64,000 nucleotides of DNA from Paraburkholderia sacchari (lineage in GTDB: Bacteria > Pseudomonadota > Gammaproteobacteria > Burkholderiales > Burkholderiaceae). The stretch spans positions 372,001-436,000 of the forward strand of contig NZ_JTDB02000003.1 of NCBI RefSeq assembly GCF_000785435.2, in the 5' to 3' direction. Under the pieces are notes generated by a model. The model saw nothing but the letters and a program-made list of their open reading frames with translations, was not told the origin of the DNA and made no database searches. Position numbers and translations under genes: made by a program. Shown here one piece after another: positions 10,827 through 20,157 of this stretch; position 1 is the first letter of the stretch, and each line of letters starts with the position of its first letter.

Positions 10827-12062
10827 ATGCCCCATTCCCCGCGACGCCGGCCAGATGGCCGGCTGATCCTGTTGCTAGGCGCGCTCGCCGCCTGCGGCCC
10901 GCTCGCCACCGACATGTACCTGCCGAGCCTGCCTGCCATTGCCCAGTCGTTCGGCGTGAGCGCGGCTGCGGCCGCGAGGACGCTCACGAGTTTCATGGCG
11001 GGCTTCTCGATCGGCATGCTGCTCTACGGCCCGCTCTCCGATGCCTACGGCCGCCGCCCCGTGCTGCTCGGCGGCATCGCGCTCTTCACGCTCGCGAGCA
11101 TCGCCTGCTGGTTCTCGTACTCGGTGGGCGAGCTTACCGTCGTGCGCTTTTTGCAGGCGCTTGGCGCGGGCGCGGCCTCGGTGCTCGCGCGGGCGATCGC
11201 GCGCGACGCGCACGAGCCGTCCGACGCCGCCAAGGTGCTGTCGATGGTCGCCATCGTCACCTCGATCGGCCCGCTGCTCGCACCGCTCATCGGCGGGCAG
11301 TTGCTGCTGCTCGGCGGCTGGCGCGTGGTGTTTGTCGCGCTCACGCTGTTCGGTCTCGCGTGCGCCGCGGCCGCCTGGCTGCGCGTTCCCGAAACCTGGC
11401 CCGCCGAGAAGCGTGAGAGCGGCGCCGTGCTGCGCTCGTTCATGGCGTACGAGCGGCTGCTGCGCGACCCGCTCGTCTGGGGCCATATGCTGTGCGGCGG
11501 CATGGCGTTCGCGGCCATGTTCACCTATATCTCAGCCACCCCGTTCGTCTATATCGAGTACTTCCACGTCTCGCCCCAGCACTATGGGCTGTTCTTCGGC
11601 GCGAACGTGTTCGGCATCATGCTCGGCAATTTTCTCAACACGCGCTTCATCGGCCGCATGGGCACGCTGCGCATGGTGTCGATGGCCTCCACGGTGAGCA
11701 TCGCCGCGTCGTTCTTCGTTGCGCTCGTGTGCGTGACGGGGTGGGGCGGCCTGTGGTCGATCGTGGCGGGGCTGTTCTTCGTGGTGGGCGTGGTGGGGCT
11801 GCTGAGCGCGAACTGCGCGACCGATCTGATGTACCGCTACCCGAAGAACGCCGGCGCGGCGGCGGCTGTGTTCGGCGCGACGCAGCTCGCGCTGGGCGCG
11901 TTCGCGAGCGTCGTGGTCGGCTGGTTCCCGGGCGTCTCGCCGGTCGGCATGGGCTGCACGATCGGCGCATGCGGCGCGCTCACCTGGGTCGGCCGCCGCA
12001 TCGTCGTGAAGTGGCATGGCCGGCCCGCGCCGGGCGTGAGCCAGACGGTGCCGGACGCGTAA
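10827..12062 (+). CDS. Bcr/CflA-family multidrug efflux transporter (MFS)
   Basis: 411 aa with about 12 hydrophobic helices. The N-terminus reads LILLLGALAACGPLATDMYLPSLPAIAQSF, the Bcr/CflA hallmark (helix 1 with TDMYLP), and the MFS motif A follows in the loop after helix 2 as GPLSDAYGRRPVLLGG. A second landmark is the helix 4-5 segment VRFLQALGAGAASVLARAIARD. Members are inner-membrane drug/H+ antiporters in the bicyclomycin/sulphonamide/chloramphenicol group; the real substrate is unknown. It is a single-gene unit, divergent from the EVE-like gene and ended by the hairpin at 12081-12116. Confidence 0.9.
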   Translation: MPHSPRRRPDGRLILLLGALAACGPLATDMYLPSLPAIAQSFGVSAAAAARTLTSFMAGFSIGMLLYGPLSDAYGRRPVLLGGIALFTLASIACWFSYSVGELTVVRFLQALGAGAASVLARAIARDAHEPSDAAKVLSMVAIVTSIGPLLAPLIGGQLLLLGGWRVVFVALTLFGLACAAAAWLRVPETWPAEKRESGAVLRSFMAYERLLRDPLVWGHMLCGGMAFAAMFTYISATPFVYIEYFHVSPQHYGLFFGANVFGIMLGNFLNTRFIGRMGTLRMVSMASTVSIAASFFVALVCVTGWGGLWSIVAGLFFVVGVVGLLSANCATDLMYRYPKNAGAAAAVFGATQLALGAFASVVVGWFPGVSPVGMGCTIGACGALTWVGRRIVVKWHGRPAPGVSQTVPDA

Positions 12063-12080
12063 GCGCAGCGCTCGCGCACC

Positions 12081-12116
12081 ATGAACAACGGGACGCCTCG
12101 GCGTCCCGTTGTTCAT
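12081..12116. terminator. 16-bp perfect hairpin, bidirectional terminator
   Basis: A perfect 16-base inverted repeat (left arm ATGAACAACGGGACGC) around the loop CTCG, between the ends of the convergent transporter and glk-rpiR genes. No long T-run follows, only TTTC, so it may act partly as an mRNA 3'-end stabiliser. Confidence 0.8.
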
Positions 12117-12172
12117 TTCATCGCACGTTCGTGGCGCATGTGTGCGTCACGCGTTTGCATCGCGCATAGGCA

Positions 12173-14095
12173 TCAATCACTCGCGCGCGCCGACGATGAC
12201 GCGCCGTGGCTCAACCAGTCGAGCACGGCGGAGGCGTCGTCGTCGGCCTGCTCGCGGGCCTTTTCGACGGCGTTGCTCATGTCGCCTTCGGGCGACGCGC
12301 GGCGAATCGCGACGCCCACCGCGAGGATGTCGATCATCAGCAAATGCAGGATGCGTGAGATCATCGAAAGCTGCGATTCGCGCATCTCGATGTGATCGGT
12401 TTCGAGCGCCACGGTCGCGCGCTTGGCGAGCGGCGTGTTGCTGGACGTGATCGCGATCACCTTCGCGCCGGCCTGCATCGCCACGTCGAGCACGCGCAAG
12501 AGTTCGGGCGCGCGGCCCGACTTCGACACCGCCACAATCACATCGCCCTTGCCGAGCAGCGCCGCGGACGCCGCCTGCATGTACAGGTCGCCGTAAGCGA
12601 TAGTCGGGATGCCGAAGCGAAAGAACTTGTAGTGCGCGTCCTGCGCGACGATATGCGAGTTGCCGAGCCCGTAGAACTCGATGCGCCGCGCGCCGTTGAG
12701 CAGCGTGATGGCCTGTTCGACCTGCTCGAAGTTCAGGTGATCGCGCAGTTGCAGGATGGCCGAAACCGTGTTGTCGAGCACCTTCGCGCCGAAGTCGGTC
12801 GCGGCGTCGCCCAGATGCACCTGGCTGTGGCTCACGGGAATCGTGCCGGTCAAGCCCGTGGCGAGCTTGAGCTTGAAGTCGGAAAGCCCCTGGCAGCCGA
12901 GCGAGCGGCAAAAGCGGATCACCGTGGGCTGGCTCACGTCGGCCTTGCGCGCGATATCGACGATGGGGTCGTTGATGATCGAGCGCGGATGGTTGAGCGC
13001 GAGATCGGCCACGCGGCGCTCGGCGGGCGTGAGCGCATCGCGCATCTGGCGGATGCGCTCGAACACCGCCGACGATCCGCCGCCCGCGCGGTTCGAGAGC
13101 TGCTCCGCGAGGATGGCCGAGACGCCGAGAAACGCCGGATATTCGGCGGTAATGACGTAGGTGGGCACATTCGCGAGATAGGCGTCGAAACGGCCCTTGG
13201 CCTCGAAGCGCTGGCGAAACGAAGAGCGCATGAACAGCTCGCCCAGACGCGGCACCACGCCGCCGCCGATATAGATGCCGCCGAGCGAGCCGAGCGTCAT
13301 CGCGATGTTGCCCGCGAAGCTGCCGAGAATGCCGCAGAAGCATTCGATGGTTTCCGCCGCGAGCGCGTCGCCGTCGTGCGCGCGCTTGACGATCTCGGCC
13401 GTGTTGATGTCCGCGCCCACCTTCTTCTTGTCGCGCGCGGCCAGCGCGCCGTAGATCAGCTCGATGCCGGGGCCTGCGCAGACGCGCTCGAACGACACGT
13501 GCGGCCACTTCTTGCGCACGTGCTGCAGCACGAGATCTTCGCGCTCGTCCTGAGGCGCGAAGCTGGCGTGCCCGCCTTCGCTGCCGAGCGCGATCCAGCG
13601 GTCGTCGGCGGGAATCAGGCCCGAGACGCCGAGGCCCGTGCCCGGCCCAAGCAGGCCGATCACGCTGTTCTGGCGGCGCTGGCCGCCGCCCACCTGGGTG
13701 CGCTGTGCGTCGGTCAAGCCCGGCAAGGCCATGGCGAGCGCGGTGAAGTCGTTCACGACCAGCAGCGTGTCGAAGCCGAGCGCGCGGCGCGTGGCTTCGA
13801 TCGAGAAGGTCCAGTCGTGATTGGTCATGCGCACCTGGTCGCCGTCGACCGGGTTCGCAATGGCGATGGCGGCGTGGTTCACGCGACCGATCTTCGTGTC
13901 CTTCAGATACTGCTGGATGACATCGGCGACGCCCGGATAGTCGGCGCACGGATAGACGCGCACCTGGCCGATCTCGCCCGGGCCCGTCTCCAGCGCGAAG
14001 CGCGCGTTGGTGCCGCCGATGTCGGCGAGCAGCCTCGGTCCGTCGGCGTGCTGGGCCGCGCCAGGGGCGGATTTGTTAGGCGCACCAGTAGACAT
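12173..14095 (-). CDS. glk: Glucokinase fused to RpiR/HexR-type transcriptional regulator
   Basis: 640 aa in two parts. Residues ~20-340 are a ROK-independent bacterial glucokinase: [12 protein letters not shown] phosphate loop, [15 protein letters not shown] with the catalytic Asp, [27 protein letters not shown] and [13 protein letters not shown]. Residues ~350-620 are an RpiR-family repressor: an N-terminal HTH ([16 protein letters not shown]...[33 protein letters not shown]) then a SIS sugar-phosphate domain ([39 protein letters not shown]). It phosphorylates glucose and probably senses a sugar phosphate such as KDPG to control nearby genes. It overlaps the end of pgl by 20 bases. A HexR-like operator lies at 16425-16443. 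Confidence 0.94.
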   Translation of the reverse strand: MSTGAPNKSAPGAAQHADGPRLLADIGGTNARFALETGPGEIGQVRVYPCADYPGVADVIQQYLKDTKIGRVNHAAIAIANPVDGDQVRMTNHDWTFSIEATRRALGFDTLLVVNDFTALAMALPGLTDAQRTQVGGGQRRQNSVIGLLGPGTGLGVSGLIPADDRWIALGSEGGHASFAPQDEREDLVLQHVRKKWPHVSFERVCAGPGIELIYGALAARDKKKVGADINTAEIVKRAHDGDALAAETIECFCGILGSFAGNIAMTLGSLGGIYIGGGVVPRLGELFMRSSFRQRFEAKGRFDAYLANVPTYVITAEYPAFLGVSAILAEQLSNRAGGGSSAVFERIRQMRDALTPAERRVADLALNHPRSIINDPIVDIARKADVSQPTVIRFCRSLGCQGLSDFKLKLATGLTGTIPVSHSQVHLGDAATDFGAKVLDNTVSAILQLRDHLNFEQVEQAITLLNGARRIEFYGLGNSHIVAQDAHYKFFRFGIPTIAYGDLYMQAASAALLGKGDVIVAVSKSGRAPELLRVLDVAMQAGAKVIAITSSNTPLAKRATVALETDHIEMRESQLSMISRILHLLMIDILAVGVAIRRASPEGDMSNAVEKAREQADDDASAVLDWLSHGASSSARASD

Positions 14096-14777
14096 CGAGT
14101 CTCACTCCCTTGTCGTTCGCCAGCTTCGAGATGGCGTTGTTCTGTTCCGCGGCAGCGGCTTGTTGCAGCACGTCGAGCTTGCGCTGGCCCGCGATCAGCA
14201 GGAACAGGCGATCGACCTGGCGCAGCGCCTGCATTGACCACGAGATACGCGCGTGCGGCGCGGCCTGCGGATGCACGGCCACGAACGGGCGCGCCGTGGT
14301 GATGGCCTCGTGCCATTCGGGGGCGTCGGCGAAGATCGACGCCGTATGGCCGTCTTCTCCCATGCCGAGCACTGCGACGTTGGGCAAGCGGCGCTGCGGG
14401 TCGGCGTTGAGCGCGGCCACATGCGCATCCAGTTCCTGCGTGACGTCGACGAGCGGCAGAAAGCGCGCCTGCGCCGCCTCGTTCTTCAGCAGGGTCTCGT
14501 GCGCGAGGCGTGCGTTGCTGGCCGGATCCGTCTCGGGCACCCAGCGGTCGTCCACCAGCGTGATGTCGGTGTGCGCCCAGTCGAAGCGGTGCGTCGACAG
14601 GGTTTCGAGAAACGGACGCGGGCTCGCGCCGCCGGAAACCGCGAGCGTTGCACGGCGCGCGCCGGTGCCAGGCGCGGCAGCAAGAGCGGCGAGCGACGCA
14701 TGTAGCGCGTCGCCCACGGCTCGCGCCAGCGCGTCGGATTGGACGCGCGGGTCGTCGAATACGTGAAGCTCGATCAC
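14076..14777 (-). CDS. pgl: 6-phosphogluconolactonase
   Basis: 233 aa. Pgl hydrolyses 6-phosphogluconolactone to 6-phosphogluconate after Zwf. Family blocks are [66 protein letters not shown] (with the His of the active site) and [21 protein letters not shown]. Length is normal. It lies 64 bases downstream of zwf and overlaps glk-rpiR by 20 bases, so the three genes should share one transcript covering the first steps of glucose oxidation. Confidence 0.95.
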   Translation of the reverse strand: MIELHVFDDPRVQSDALARAVGDALHASLAALAAAPGTGARRATLAVSGGASPRPFLETLSTHRFDWAHTDITLVDDRWVPETDPASNARLAHETLLKNEAAQARFLPLVDVTQELDAHVAALNADPQRRLPNVAVLGMGEDGHTASIFADAPEWHEAITTARPFVAVHPQAAPHARISWSMQALRQVDRLFLLIAGQRKLDVLQQAAAAEQNNAISKLANDKGVRLDVYWCA

Positions 14778-14841
14778 TTCTCCTCCAGGCTGCTTTTTTG
14801 TCGGTCCCCGGGGATGTTCGCGGGGGTATTCATCGGTCCGT

Positions 14842-16308
14842 TCAATTCTCTTCTTCGAGCCAGCAGGTGCCGTGCTGCGCCAGCATCGCGCTCGACGCTG
14901 CCGGTCCCCACGTGCCCGCCGCGTAAGGCTTGGGCGGACGGGGCGAAACGGCCCATTCGTTGAGGATGGGCTCGACCCACTTCCATGCGGCTTCCTGCTC
15001 GTCGCGGCGCACGAAGAGCGCCAGACGCCCGTGAATCACGTCGAGCAACAGACGCTGATACGCCTCCATCTGGCCTTCGCGGAAGAACTGGTCGAACGCG
15101 AGGTCGAGGTGAACGCTCGACAGATTCATGCCTTCGCCGGGCTGCTTGGCGAGGCAGTACAAGCGGATATTTTCGTTCGGCTGCAGGCGGATGACCAGAC
15201 GGTTGGAGCCCGCGCGCAGCGCCGTGGGCCCCAGCGCCGAATGCGGCACGGGGCGGAAGTTCACCACGATTTCCGCGACGCGGTCGGCCAGACGCTTGCC
15301 GGTGCGCAGGAAGAAAGGCACGCCGGCCCAGCGCCAGTTCTCGATCTCGACGTTTAGCGCGACGAAGGTTTCGGTGCGGCTATCGGGCTTCACGCCGTGC
15401 TCGGTCGCGTAGCCCGGCACCTGCTGCCCGCGGATCACGCCCGCATGGTATTGGCCGCGCACGGCGACCTTGCTGATATCGGCGGGATTGATGGGCTTGA
15501 GCGCGCGCAGCACGCGCAGCTTCTCGTCGCGCACCGAGTCCGAATCCATCGAATGCGGCGGCTCCATGGCGACGATCGAGAGCAACTGGAGCAAGTGGTT
15601 CTGCACCATGTCGCGCAGCGCGCCGGTGTTGTCGTAGAAGTCGCCGCGCGCTTCCACGCCGAGTTCTTCCGCAATCGTGATCTGGATGCTTTCGACCCAT
15701 TCACGGCGCCACAGCGGCTCGAATAGCGCATTGCCGAAACGCAGCGCGAGCAGGTTCTGCACCGGCTCTTTGCCGAGATAGTGGTCGATCCGGTAGATCT
15801 GCTCTTCGGCGAAGATCTCGCCGACGGCGTCGTTGATCGCATTGGACGACTTGAGGTCATAGCCGAGCGGCTTTTCCAGCACGATGCGCGCGTTCTGATT
15901 CAGGCCAACCGAGGCGAGCGCGCGGCAGATCGGCACGAACAGCGACGGGCCCGTAGCCAGGTAGAACACGCGGATACCGGGCAGCGCCTCGATGCCGTCG
16001 CGCAGCGTGGTGAAGTCCTCGGCGCGCGAGAGGTCGAGCTTCACATAGACGATGCGCTCGAGAAAGCTCGCCCAGGCCGTTTCGTCGAGACCGTTCTTCG
16101 AGACGTGCGGTTTGACGTGCTCGTTGACCCACTCGAGATATTGGTCGCGGGTGTCCTCGTGGCGCGCGACGCCCACGATTTTCCCCGACGCCGCGAGCAT
16201 GCCCGAGCGGTGCGCCTCGAACAGGGCAGGCAGGATCTTGCGCATCGACAGGTCGCCGGTGGCGCCGAAGAGCACGAACGTGAAACCTGATTCGTTAGGG
16301 CTTTGCAT
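14842..16308 (-). CDS. zwf: Glucose-6-phosphate 1-dehydrogenase
   Basis: 488 aa from the ATG at 16308 (MQSPNESGFTFVLFGATGDLSMRKILPALF). The frame stays open upstream, but the protein family starts at this point and the promoter lies just beyond. The Rossmann nucleotide motif is GATGDLSMRK near residue 14. The active-site motif is YRIDHYLGKEPVQN, with His-Tyr-Leu-Gly-Lys binding glucose 6-phosphate. It oxidises glucose 6-phosphate to the lactone, feeding the Entner-Doudoroff and pentose phosphate routes. It is the first gene of zwf-pgl-glk/rpiR. The minus-strand promoter at 16425-16452 overlaps the 19-bp palindrome and leaves a 5' leader of about 110 bases. Confidence 0.97.
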   Translation of the reverse strand: MQSPNESGFTFVLFGATGDLSMRKILPALFEAHRSGMLAASGKIVGVARHEDTRDQYLEWVNEHVKPHVSKNGLDETAWASFLERIVYVKLDLSRAEDFTTLRDGIEALPGIRVFYLATGPSLFVPICRALASVGLNQNARIVLEKPLGYDLKSSNAINDAVGEIFAEEQIYRIDHYLGKEPVQNLLALRFGNALFEPLWRREWVESIQITIAEELGVEARGDFYDNTGALRDMVQNHLLQLLSIVAMEPPHSMDSDSVRDEKLRVLRALKPINPADISKVAVRGQYHAGVIRGQQVPGYATEHGVKPDSRTETFVALNVEIENWRWAGVPFFLRTGKRLADRVAEIVVNFRPVPHSALGPTALRAGSNRLVIRLQPNENIRLYCLAKQPGEGMNLSSVHLDLAFDQFFREGQMEAYQRLLLDVIHGRLALFVRRDEQEAAWKWVEPILNEWAVSPRPPKPYAAGTWGPAASSAMLAQHGTCWLEEEN

Positions 16309-16414
16309 AGTCTCCGTCACAGTCCAGAAATGCCGCGGGAACAAGTTCCGGCGGGGCTCCGGCGGTATGCCGATCGCGCTCCGCCTGGGCGGCCGTAGTC
16401 CGATAAAATTTTTT

Positions 16415-16443
16415 TTGACACTGAATTGTAGTTTAACTACAAT
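16415..16443 (+). promoter_or_regulatory. Sigma-70 promoter for the sugar ABC importer operon
   Basis: TTGACA at 16415-16420 and TACAAT at 16438-16443 with exactly 17 bases between them. The -10 and nearly the whole spacer lie within the 19-bp palindrome, so a bound repressor would block it. A start near 16450 leaves a leader of about 500 bases before the importer gene. Confidence 0.8.
16425..16443. promoter_or_regulatory. HexR/RpiR-type operator
   Basis: Perfect odd-centred palindrome ATTGTAGTTTAACTACAAT. It fits the HexR pattern known from proteobacteria (TGTA, A/T-rich core, TACA). The likely regulator is the RpiR domain of the glk fusion encoded 2.3 kb away. The site covers the -10 elements of both divergent promoters. 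Confidence 0.8.
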
Positions 16444-16452
16444 CCAAATCAA
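16425..16452 (-). promoter_or_regulatory. Sigma-70 promoter for zwf-pgl-glk/rpiR
   Basis: On the minus strand TTGATT (16452-16447) and TACAAT (16430-16425) are separated by 16 bases. Because the palindrome contains TACAAT on both strands, the two divergent promoters share one operator. Confidence 0.65.
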
Positions 16453-16950
16453 GAGGTAACGTTCATTCGATGAAAAAAGCGTGGGCAAGCGCGGCGCAGT
16501 GTGGGTTTGCGGCAATCGCGCACGGTTTTTTGCGCGCTTTTTTGCGCAGTTTTTCGGGTGGACGGAACGTCCCACATGTTAACGGACAATGGATCCGTTC
16601 ATGTGCCAGCCGGACGCCGGAAGTGAGGATGTTCGGCCGCTGCGCTGCTTGAGCGTGCATGAGCACGGCGCGCGGCGCCTCGACTGGCCACGCATCGCAA
16701 CTGCGAGCGCGGCCGGCGAAAATCAAAAGAGGAGACAGTCTTTGTATTCCGAACCACTCATCTCTTGAGCGTCCAGCGGCCGGACCCCGGCACGCGGCCC
16801 GCGCACATCGAATCGCCCTGCGCGCGCGGCATTCCGGCGCCCGACCGTCCATTGTTTTGCCTGTTTTGTGCCTGTATTAACCACACCGCACCCTGCGTAC
16901 ATCAGGGGACAACTCGTTTTTACTGATCAGGTGTCTGGAGGAGATAAGCA
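16444..16950 (+). other. Long leader/intergenic region of the sugar importer operon
   Basis: About 500 bases between the operator-promoter and the binding-protein gene. A 60-codon frame (16470-16652, MKKAWASAAQ...) starts soon after the promoter, but its AGAGG is 12 bases from the ATG and the product looks like random frame. The true ribosome site for the downstream gene is GGAGGAGATAA just before 16951. No known riboswitch was recognised. Confidence 0.45.
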
Positions 16951-18198
16951 ATGAAATTCCGAGCGATCATGGGCGCCCTGTGCGCCGCAGGTCTCATGGC
17001 CGGCGTCGCGACTGCGCAAGCAGCCGAGTCCCTCGAAGTGCTGCACTGGTGGACTTCGGGCGGCGAATCCAAGGCGGTCGGCGTGCTCAAGGACGACATG
17101 CAGAAGCAGGGCTATGTGTGGAAGGACTTCGCGGTCGCCGGTGGCGCGGGCGCGGCGGCCATGACCGCACTGAAGACCCAGGTGATCTCGGGTAACGCAC
17201 CCACGGCAGCGCAGATCAAGGGTCCGCTGATCCAGGAATGGGCGCAGCAGGGCGTGCTGGTGCCGATCGATTCGGCCGCCGGCGACTGGAAGGCGAACTT
17301 GCCGCCGCAAATCGACAAGATCATGCGCGCGGACGGTCATTACGTCGGCGCGCCGTTCTCGGTGCACCGCGTGAACTGGCTGTGGATCAACAAGGCAGCG
17401 CTCGACAAGGTGGGCGGCAAGGCGCCGACCACGTGGCCGGAGTTCTTCGCGCTCGCCGACAAGCTCAAGGCTGCGGGCTACCAGCCGGTTGCCGCGGGCG
17501 GCCAGCCGTGGCAGGACCTGACGTTGTGGGAAGACGTGGTGCTCTCGCAGGGCGCGGACTTCTACAAGAAGGCGATTGTCGATCTCGACCAGAAGACCCT
17601 GACTTCGCAGCAGATGGTCGGCGTGTTCGACACAGTTCGCAAGATTCAGTCGTATATGGATAACGCCCGCACGGGCCGAGACTGGAACCTCGCCACGGCC
17701 ATGGTCATCAACGGCAAGGCCGGCATGCAGTTCATGGGCGACTGGGCCAAGGGCGAGTTCGAGAACGCCAAGAAGGAGCCGGGCAAGGACTACGTCTGCG
17801 CGCCGGTGCCGGGCACCTCGAAGGCCTACACGTTCAACGTCGACTCGTTCGTGTTCTTCGAGCAGAAGGGCCAGAAGACGGCCACGCCGGGTCAGATCGC
17901 GCTGGCGAAGACGATCATGAGCCCGGCTTTCCAGGAGCAGTTCAGCCTGTACAAGGGCTCGATCCCGGTGCGTCTCGGCGTGGACATGAGCAAGTTCGAT
18001 GCGTGCGGCAAGCAGTCGTACGCGGATGAGCAAGCCGCGATCAAGGCGGGCGGCTATGTGCCGTCGCTCGCGCACGGCATGGCTCAGGCGGACGCCACGG
18101 CCGGTGCGATCACCGACGTCGTCACGAAGTTCATGAATTCGAACCAGGATTCGAAGAGCGCGGTGGAAGCGCTCGCGAAGGCCGCCAAGACCAAGTAA
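16951..18198 (+). CDS. Sugar ABC transporter, periplasmic binding protein (GtsA-like)
   Basis: 415 aa. A signal peptide (MKFRAIMGALCAAGLMAGVATAQA, cleavage after AQA) is followed by ESLEVLHWWTSGGESKAVGVLKDDM, the opening of family-1 extracellular solute-binding proteins for glucose/mannose (GtsA type in pseudomonads). Trp-rich segments such as FSVHRVNWLWINK and GGQPWQDLTLWEDVVL probably stack on the sugar ring. The protein delivers the sugar to the two permeases encoded next. The start is supported by GGAGGAG. It heads a four-gene importer operon divergent from zwf. A strong hairpin after the stop codon probably keeps this cistron more abundant than the permeases. Confidence 0.93.
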   Translation: MKFRAIMGALCAAGLMAGVATAQAAESLEVLHWWTSGGESKAVGVLKDDMQKQGYVWKDFAVAGGAGAAAMTALKTQVISGNAPTAAQIKGPLIQEWAQQGVLVPIDSAAGDWKANLPPQIDKIMRADGHYVGAPFSVHRVNWLWINKAALDKVGGKAPTTWPEFFALADKLKAAGYQPVAAGGQPWQDLTLWEDVVLSQGADFYKKAIVDLDQKTLTSQQMVGVFDTVRKIQSYMDNARTGRDWNLATAMVINGKAGMQFMGDWAKGEFENAKKEPGKDYVCAPVPGTSKAYTFNVDSFVFFEQKGQKTATPGQIALAKTIMSPAFQEQFSLYKGSIPVRLGVDMSKFDACGKQSYADEQAAIKAGGYVPSLAHGMAQADATAGAITDVVTKFMNSNQDSKSAVEALAKAAKTK

Positions 18199-18235
18199 GC
18201 GAAGCGGTCTTTTGAAGTCGTTGCAATGAAACAAG

Positions 18236-18263
18236 CGGAGTGCGCCGTGCGCGGCGCACTCCG
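18236..18263 (+). other. Intercistronic mRNA hairpin
   Basis: Perfect 11-bp stem (CGGAGTGCGCC / GGCGCACTCCG) with loop GTGCGC, 37 bases after the binding-protein stop codon. No T-run follows, so it is more likely a 3'-end stabiliser or partial attenuator than a full terminator. Confidence 0.7.
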
Positions 18264-18337
18264 GGCATGACGGGTCAAACCTAACCCCATTATCGTGCGG
18301 AGTCCGTAATGTTCCGCAACGTACCAGGAGTTGCGCA

Positions 18338-19279
18338 GTGACTGCTTCTCTTAGCGGCAACGGCAAGGCGGCCACGCCAGCCACAGGCCGCGCGTCGCCC
18401 ATGGCGGCGCTCGCAGACCGCTGGATTCCGAAGCTGGTGCTTTCGCCCAGCATTCTGATCAGCCTCGTGTTTGTCTACGGCTTCATCATCATCACCGGCT
18501 ACCTGTCGCTGTCGAATTCGCGACTGATGCCGCGCTACGAGTTCGCGGGCTTCGACCGCTATAGCGAGCTCTTCAGCAACGATGTCTGGTGGACCTCGGC
18601 GCAGAATCTCGCGTGGTTCGGCATTCCGTTCATCGCCGTCTGCGTGGCGCTCGGGCTGTTCCTCGCGATCCTGCTCGACCAGCAGATTCGCCAGGAAGGC
18701 GCGTTGCGCGCGGTGTTTCTCTATCCGATGGCGCTCTCGTACATCGTCACGGGCACGGCGTGGCAGTGGATCTTCAACCCCAATCTCGGCATTCAGCAGG
18801 TGCTGCACGACTGGGGCTGGACGAGCTTCCAGCTTGACTGGCTCAACGACCCGGACAAGGCGATTTTCTGTATCGTGGTCGCCGCCGTCTGGCAGTCCAC
18901 GGGCTTTTGCATGGCGCTGTTCCTCGCGGGCCTGCGCGGCGTCGACAGCGAAATCTTCAAGGCCGCCCAGGTGGACGGCGCGACGCTGCCCACGATCTAC
19001 CGCAAGATCGTGATTCCGAGTATGCGTCCGGTGTTTTTCTCCGTGCTGCTGATCCTGTGCCACATCACGATCAAGACCTTCGACCTCGTCGTCGCGCTCA
19101 CCGCAGGTGGCCCCGGCACGTCGTCGTCGCTGCCGGCCATCTTCATGTACACGTTTTCGTTCAACCGCGGGCAGCTTGGTGTCGGCGCAGCTTCGTCGAT
19201 GATGATGCTTGCGACGGTGGTGGCCGTGCTCGTGCCGCTCATGTACCTGGAATCGAGGAGCACGCGCAATGCAGCCTAA
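18338..19279 (+). CDS. Sugar ABC transporter, inner-membrane permease 1 (GtsB-like)
   Basis: 313 aa with about six membrane helices after a ~35-residue cytosolic N-terminus. The MalF-type EAA loop that docks on the ATPase is DSEIFKAAQVDGATLPTIYRKIVIPSMRPVF near residue 205. The sequence LSPSILISLVFVYGFIIITGYLSLSNSRLMPRYEFAGF marks the first helix and following periplasmic loop. It pairs with the next permease to form the sugar channel. The stop codon overlaps the next gene by 11 bases, implying coupled translation. Confidence 0.92.
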   Translation: MTASLSGNGKAATPATGRASPMAALADRWIPKLVLSPSILISLVFVYGFIIITGYLSLSNSRLMPRYEFAGFDRYSELFSNDVWWTSAQNLAWFGIPFIAVCVALGLFLAILLDQQIRQEGALRAVFLYPMALSYIVTGTAWQWIFNPNLGIQQVLHDWGWTSFQLDWLNDPDKAIFCIVVAAVWQSTGFCMALFLAGLRGVDSEIFKAAQVDGATLPTIYRKIVIPSMRPVFFSVLLILCHITIKTFDLVVALTAGGPGTSSSLPAIFMYTFSFNRGQLGVGAASSMMMLATVVAVLVPLMYLESRSTRNAA

Positions 19280-20126
19280 GATGAAGGTGAGCCGCGTGTT
19301 CGTCTATGCGGCGCTGATCCTGTTTGCCCTGTACTTCCTGTTCCCGCTCTACGTGATGCTGTCGACGTCGTTCAAGACGCTCGACGAGCTTCACACGGGC
19401 AACATGCTCACGCTGCCCGCGAGCCCGAGCTTCGAGCCCTGGGTGAAAGCGTGGGCGCATGCCTGCACCGGCGTGCGCTGCGACGGCATGCAGCCGTTCT
19501 TCATGAATTCGGTGAAGATGGTGATCCCGGCCGTGCTGATCTCGTCGATCATCGGCGCGTTCAATGGCTACGTGCTCACGCACTGGCGCTTTCGCGGCGC
19601 CGATGCGCTGTTCACGATGCTGCTGGTGGGCTGCTTCATCCCGTTCCAGGCGATCCTCTTGCCGATGGCGCGTCTCGAAGGCTTCTTCGGCCTCTCGAAC
19701 ACGATCGGCGGGCTGGTGCTGGTGCACGTGGTGTACGGCATCGCGTTCACGACGATGTTCTTCCGCAACTTCTACGTGAGCGTGCCGGCGGAACTCGTGA
19801 AGGCCGCGCGCATCGACGGCGCCGGTTTCTTCATGATCTTCACGCGCATCATGCTGCCGATCTCGCTGCCGATTTTCATGGTGTGCCTGATCTGGCAATT
19901 CACGCAGATCTGGAATGACTTCCTGTTCGGTATCGTGTTCTCGGGCGTCGATTCGATGCCGATCACGGTGGCGCTGAACAATCTCGTGAACACCTCCACG
20001 GGCGTGAAGGAATACAACGTCGACATGGCCGGCGCGATCATCGCCGCGCTGCCCACGCTGCTCGTCTACGTGATCGCCGGCCGCTACTTCGTGCGCGGTC
20101 TCACGGCGGGCGCGGTGAAGGGCTAA
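19269..20126 (+). CDS. Sugar ABC transporter, inner-membrane permease 2 (GtsC-like)
   Basis: 285 aa from the ATG at 19269 (MQPKMKVSRVFVYAALILFALYFLFPLYVMLSTSFK); an earlier in-frame start at 19209 would lie deep inside the previous gene. It has six helices and the MalG-type EAA loop PAELVKAARIDGAGFFMIFTRIMLPISLPIF near residue 175. The extra Cys pair in the loop AHACTGVRCDG (about residues 60-70) is a visible oddity that could form a periplasmic disulphide. It partners with the preceding permease. Confidence 0.92.
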   Translation: MQPKMKVSRVFVYAALILFALYFLFPLYVMLSTSFKTLDELHTGNMLTLPASPSFEPWVKAWAHACTGVRCDGMQPFFMNSVKMVIPAVLISSIIGAFNGYVLTHWRFRGADALFTMLLVGCFIPFQAILLPMARLEGFFGLSNTIGGLVLVHVVYGIAFTTMFFRNFYVSVPAELVKAARIDGAGFFMIFTRIMLPISLPIFMVCLIWQFTQIWNDFLFGIVFSGVDSMPITVALNNLVNTSTGVKEYNVDMAGAIIAALPTLLVYVIAGRYFVRGLTAGAVKG

Positions 20127-20157
20127 CAAGCTCTATTCGATTAAAGGAATTCATAGC

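Noticed and set aside
16470..16652. 60-codon frame in the sugar-operon leader
   Set aside because: The AGAGG is 12 bases from the ATG, and the composition is that of chance frame. Kept only as a comment in the leader entry.
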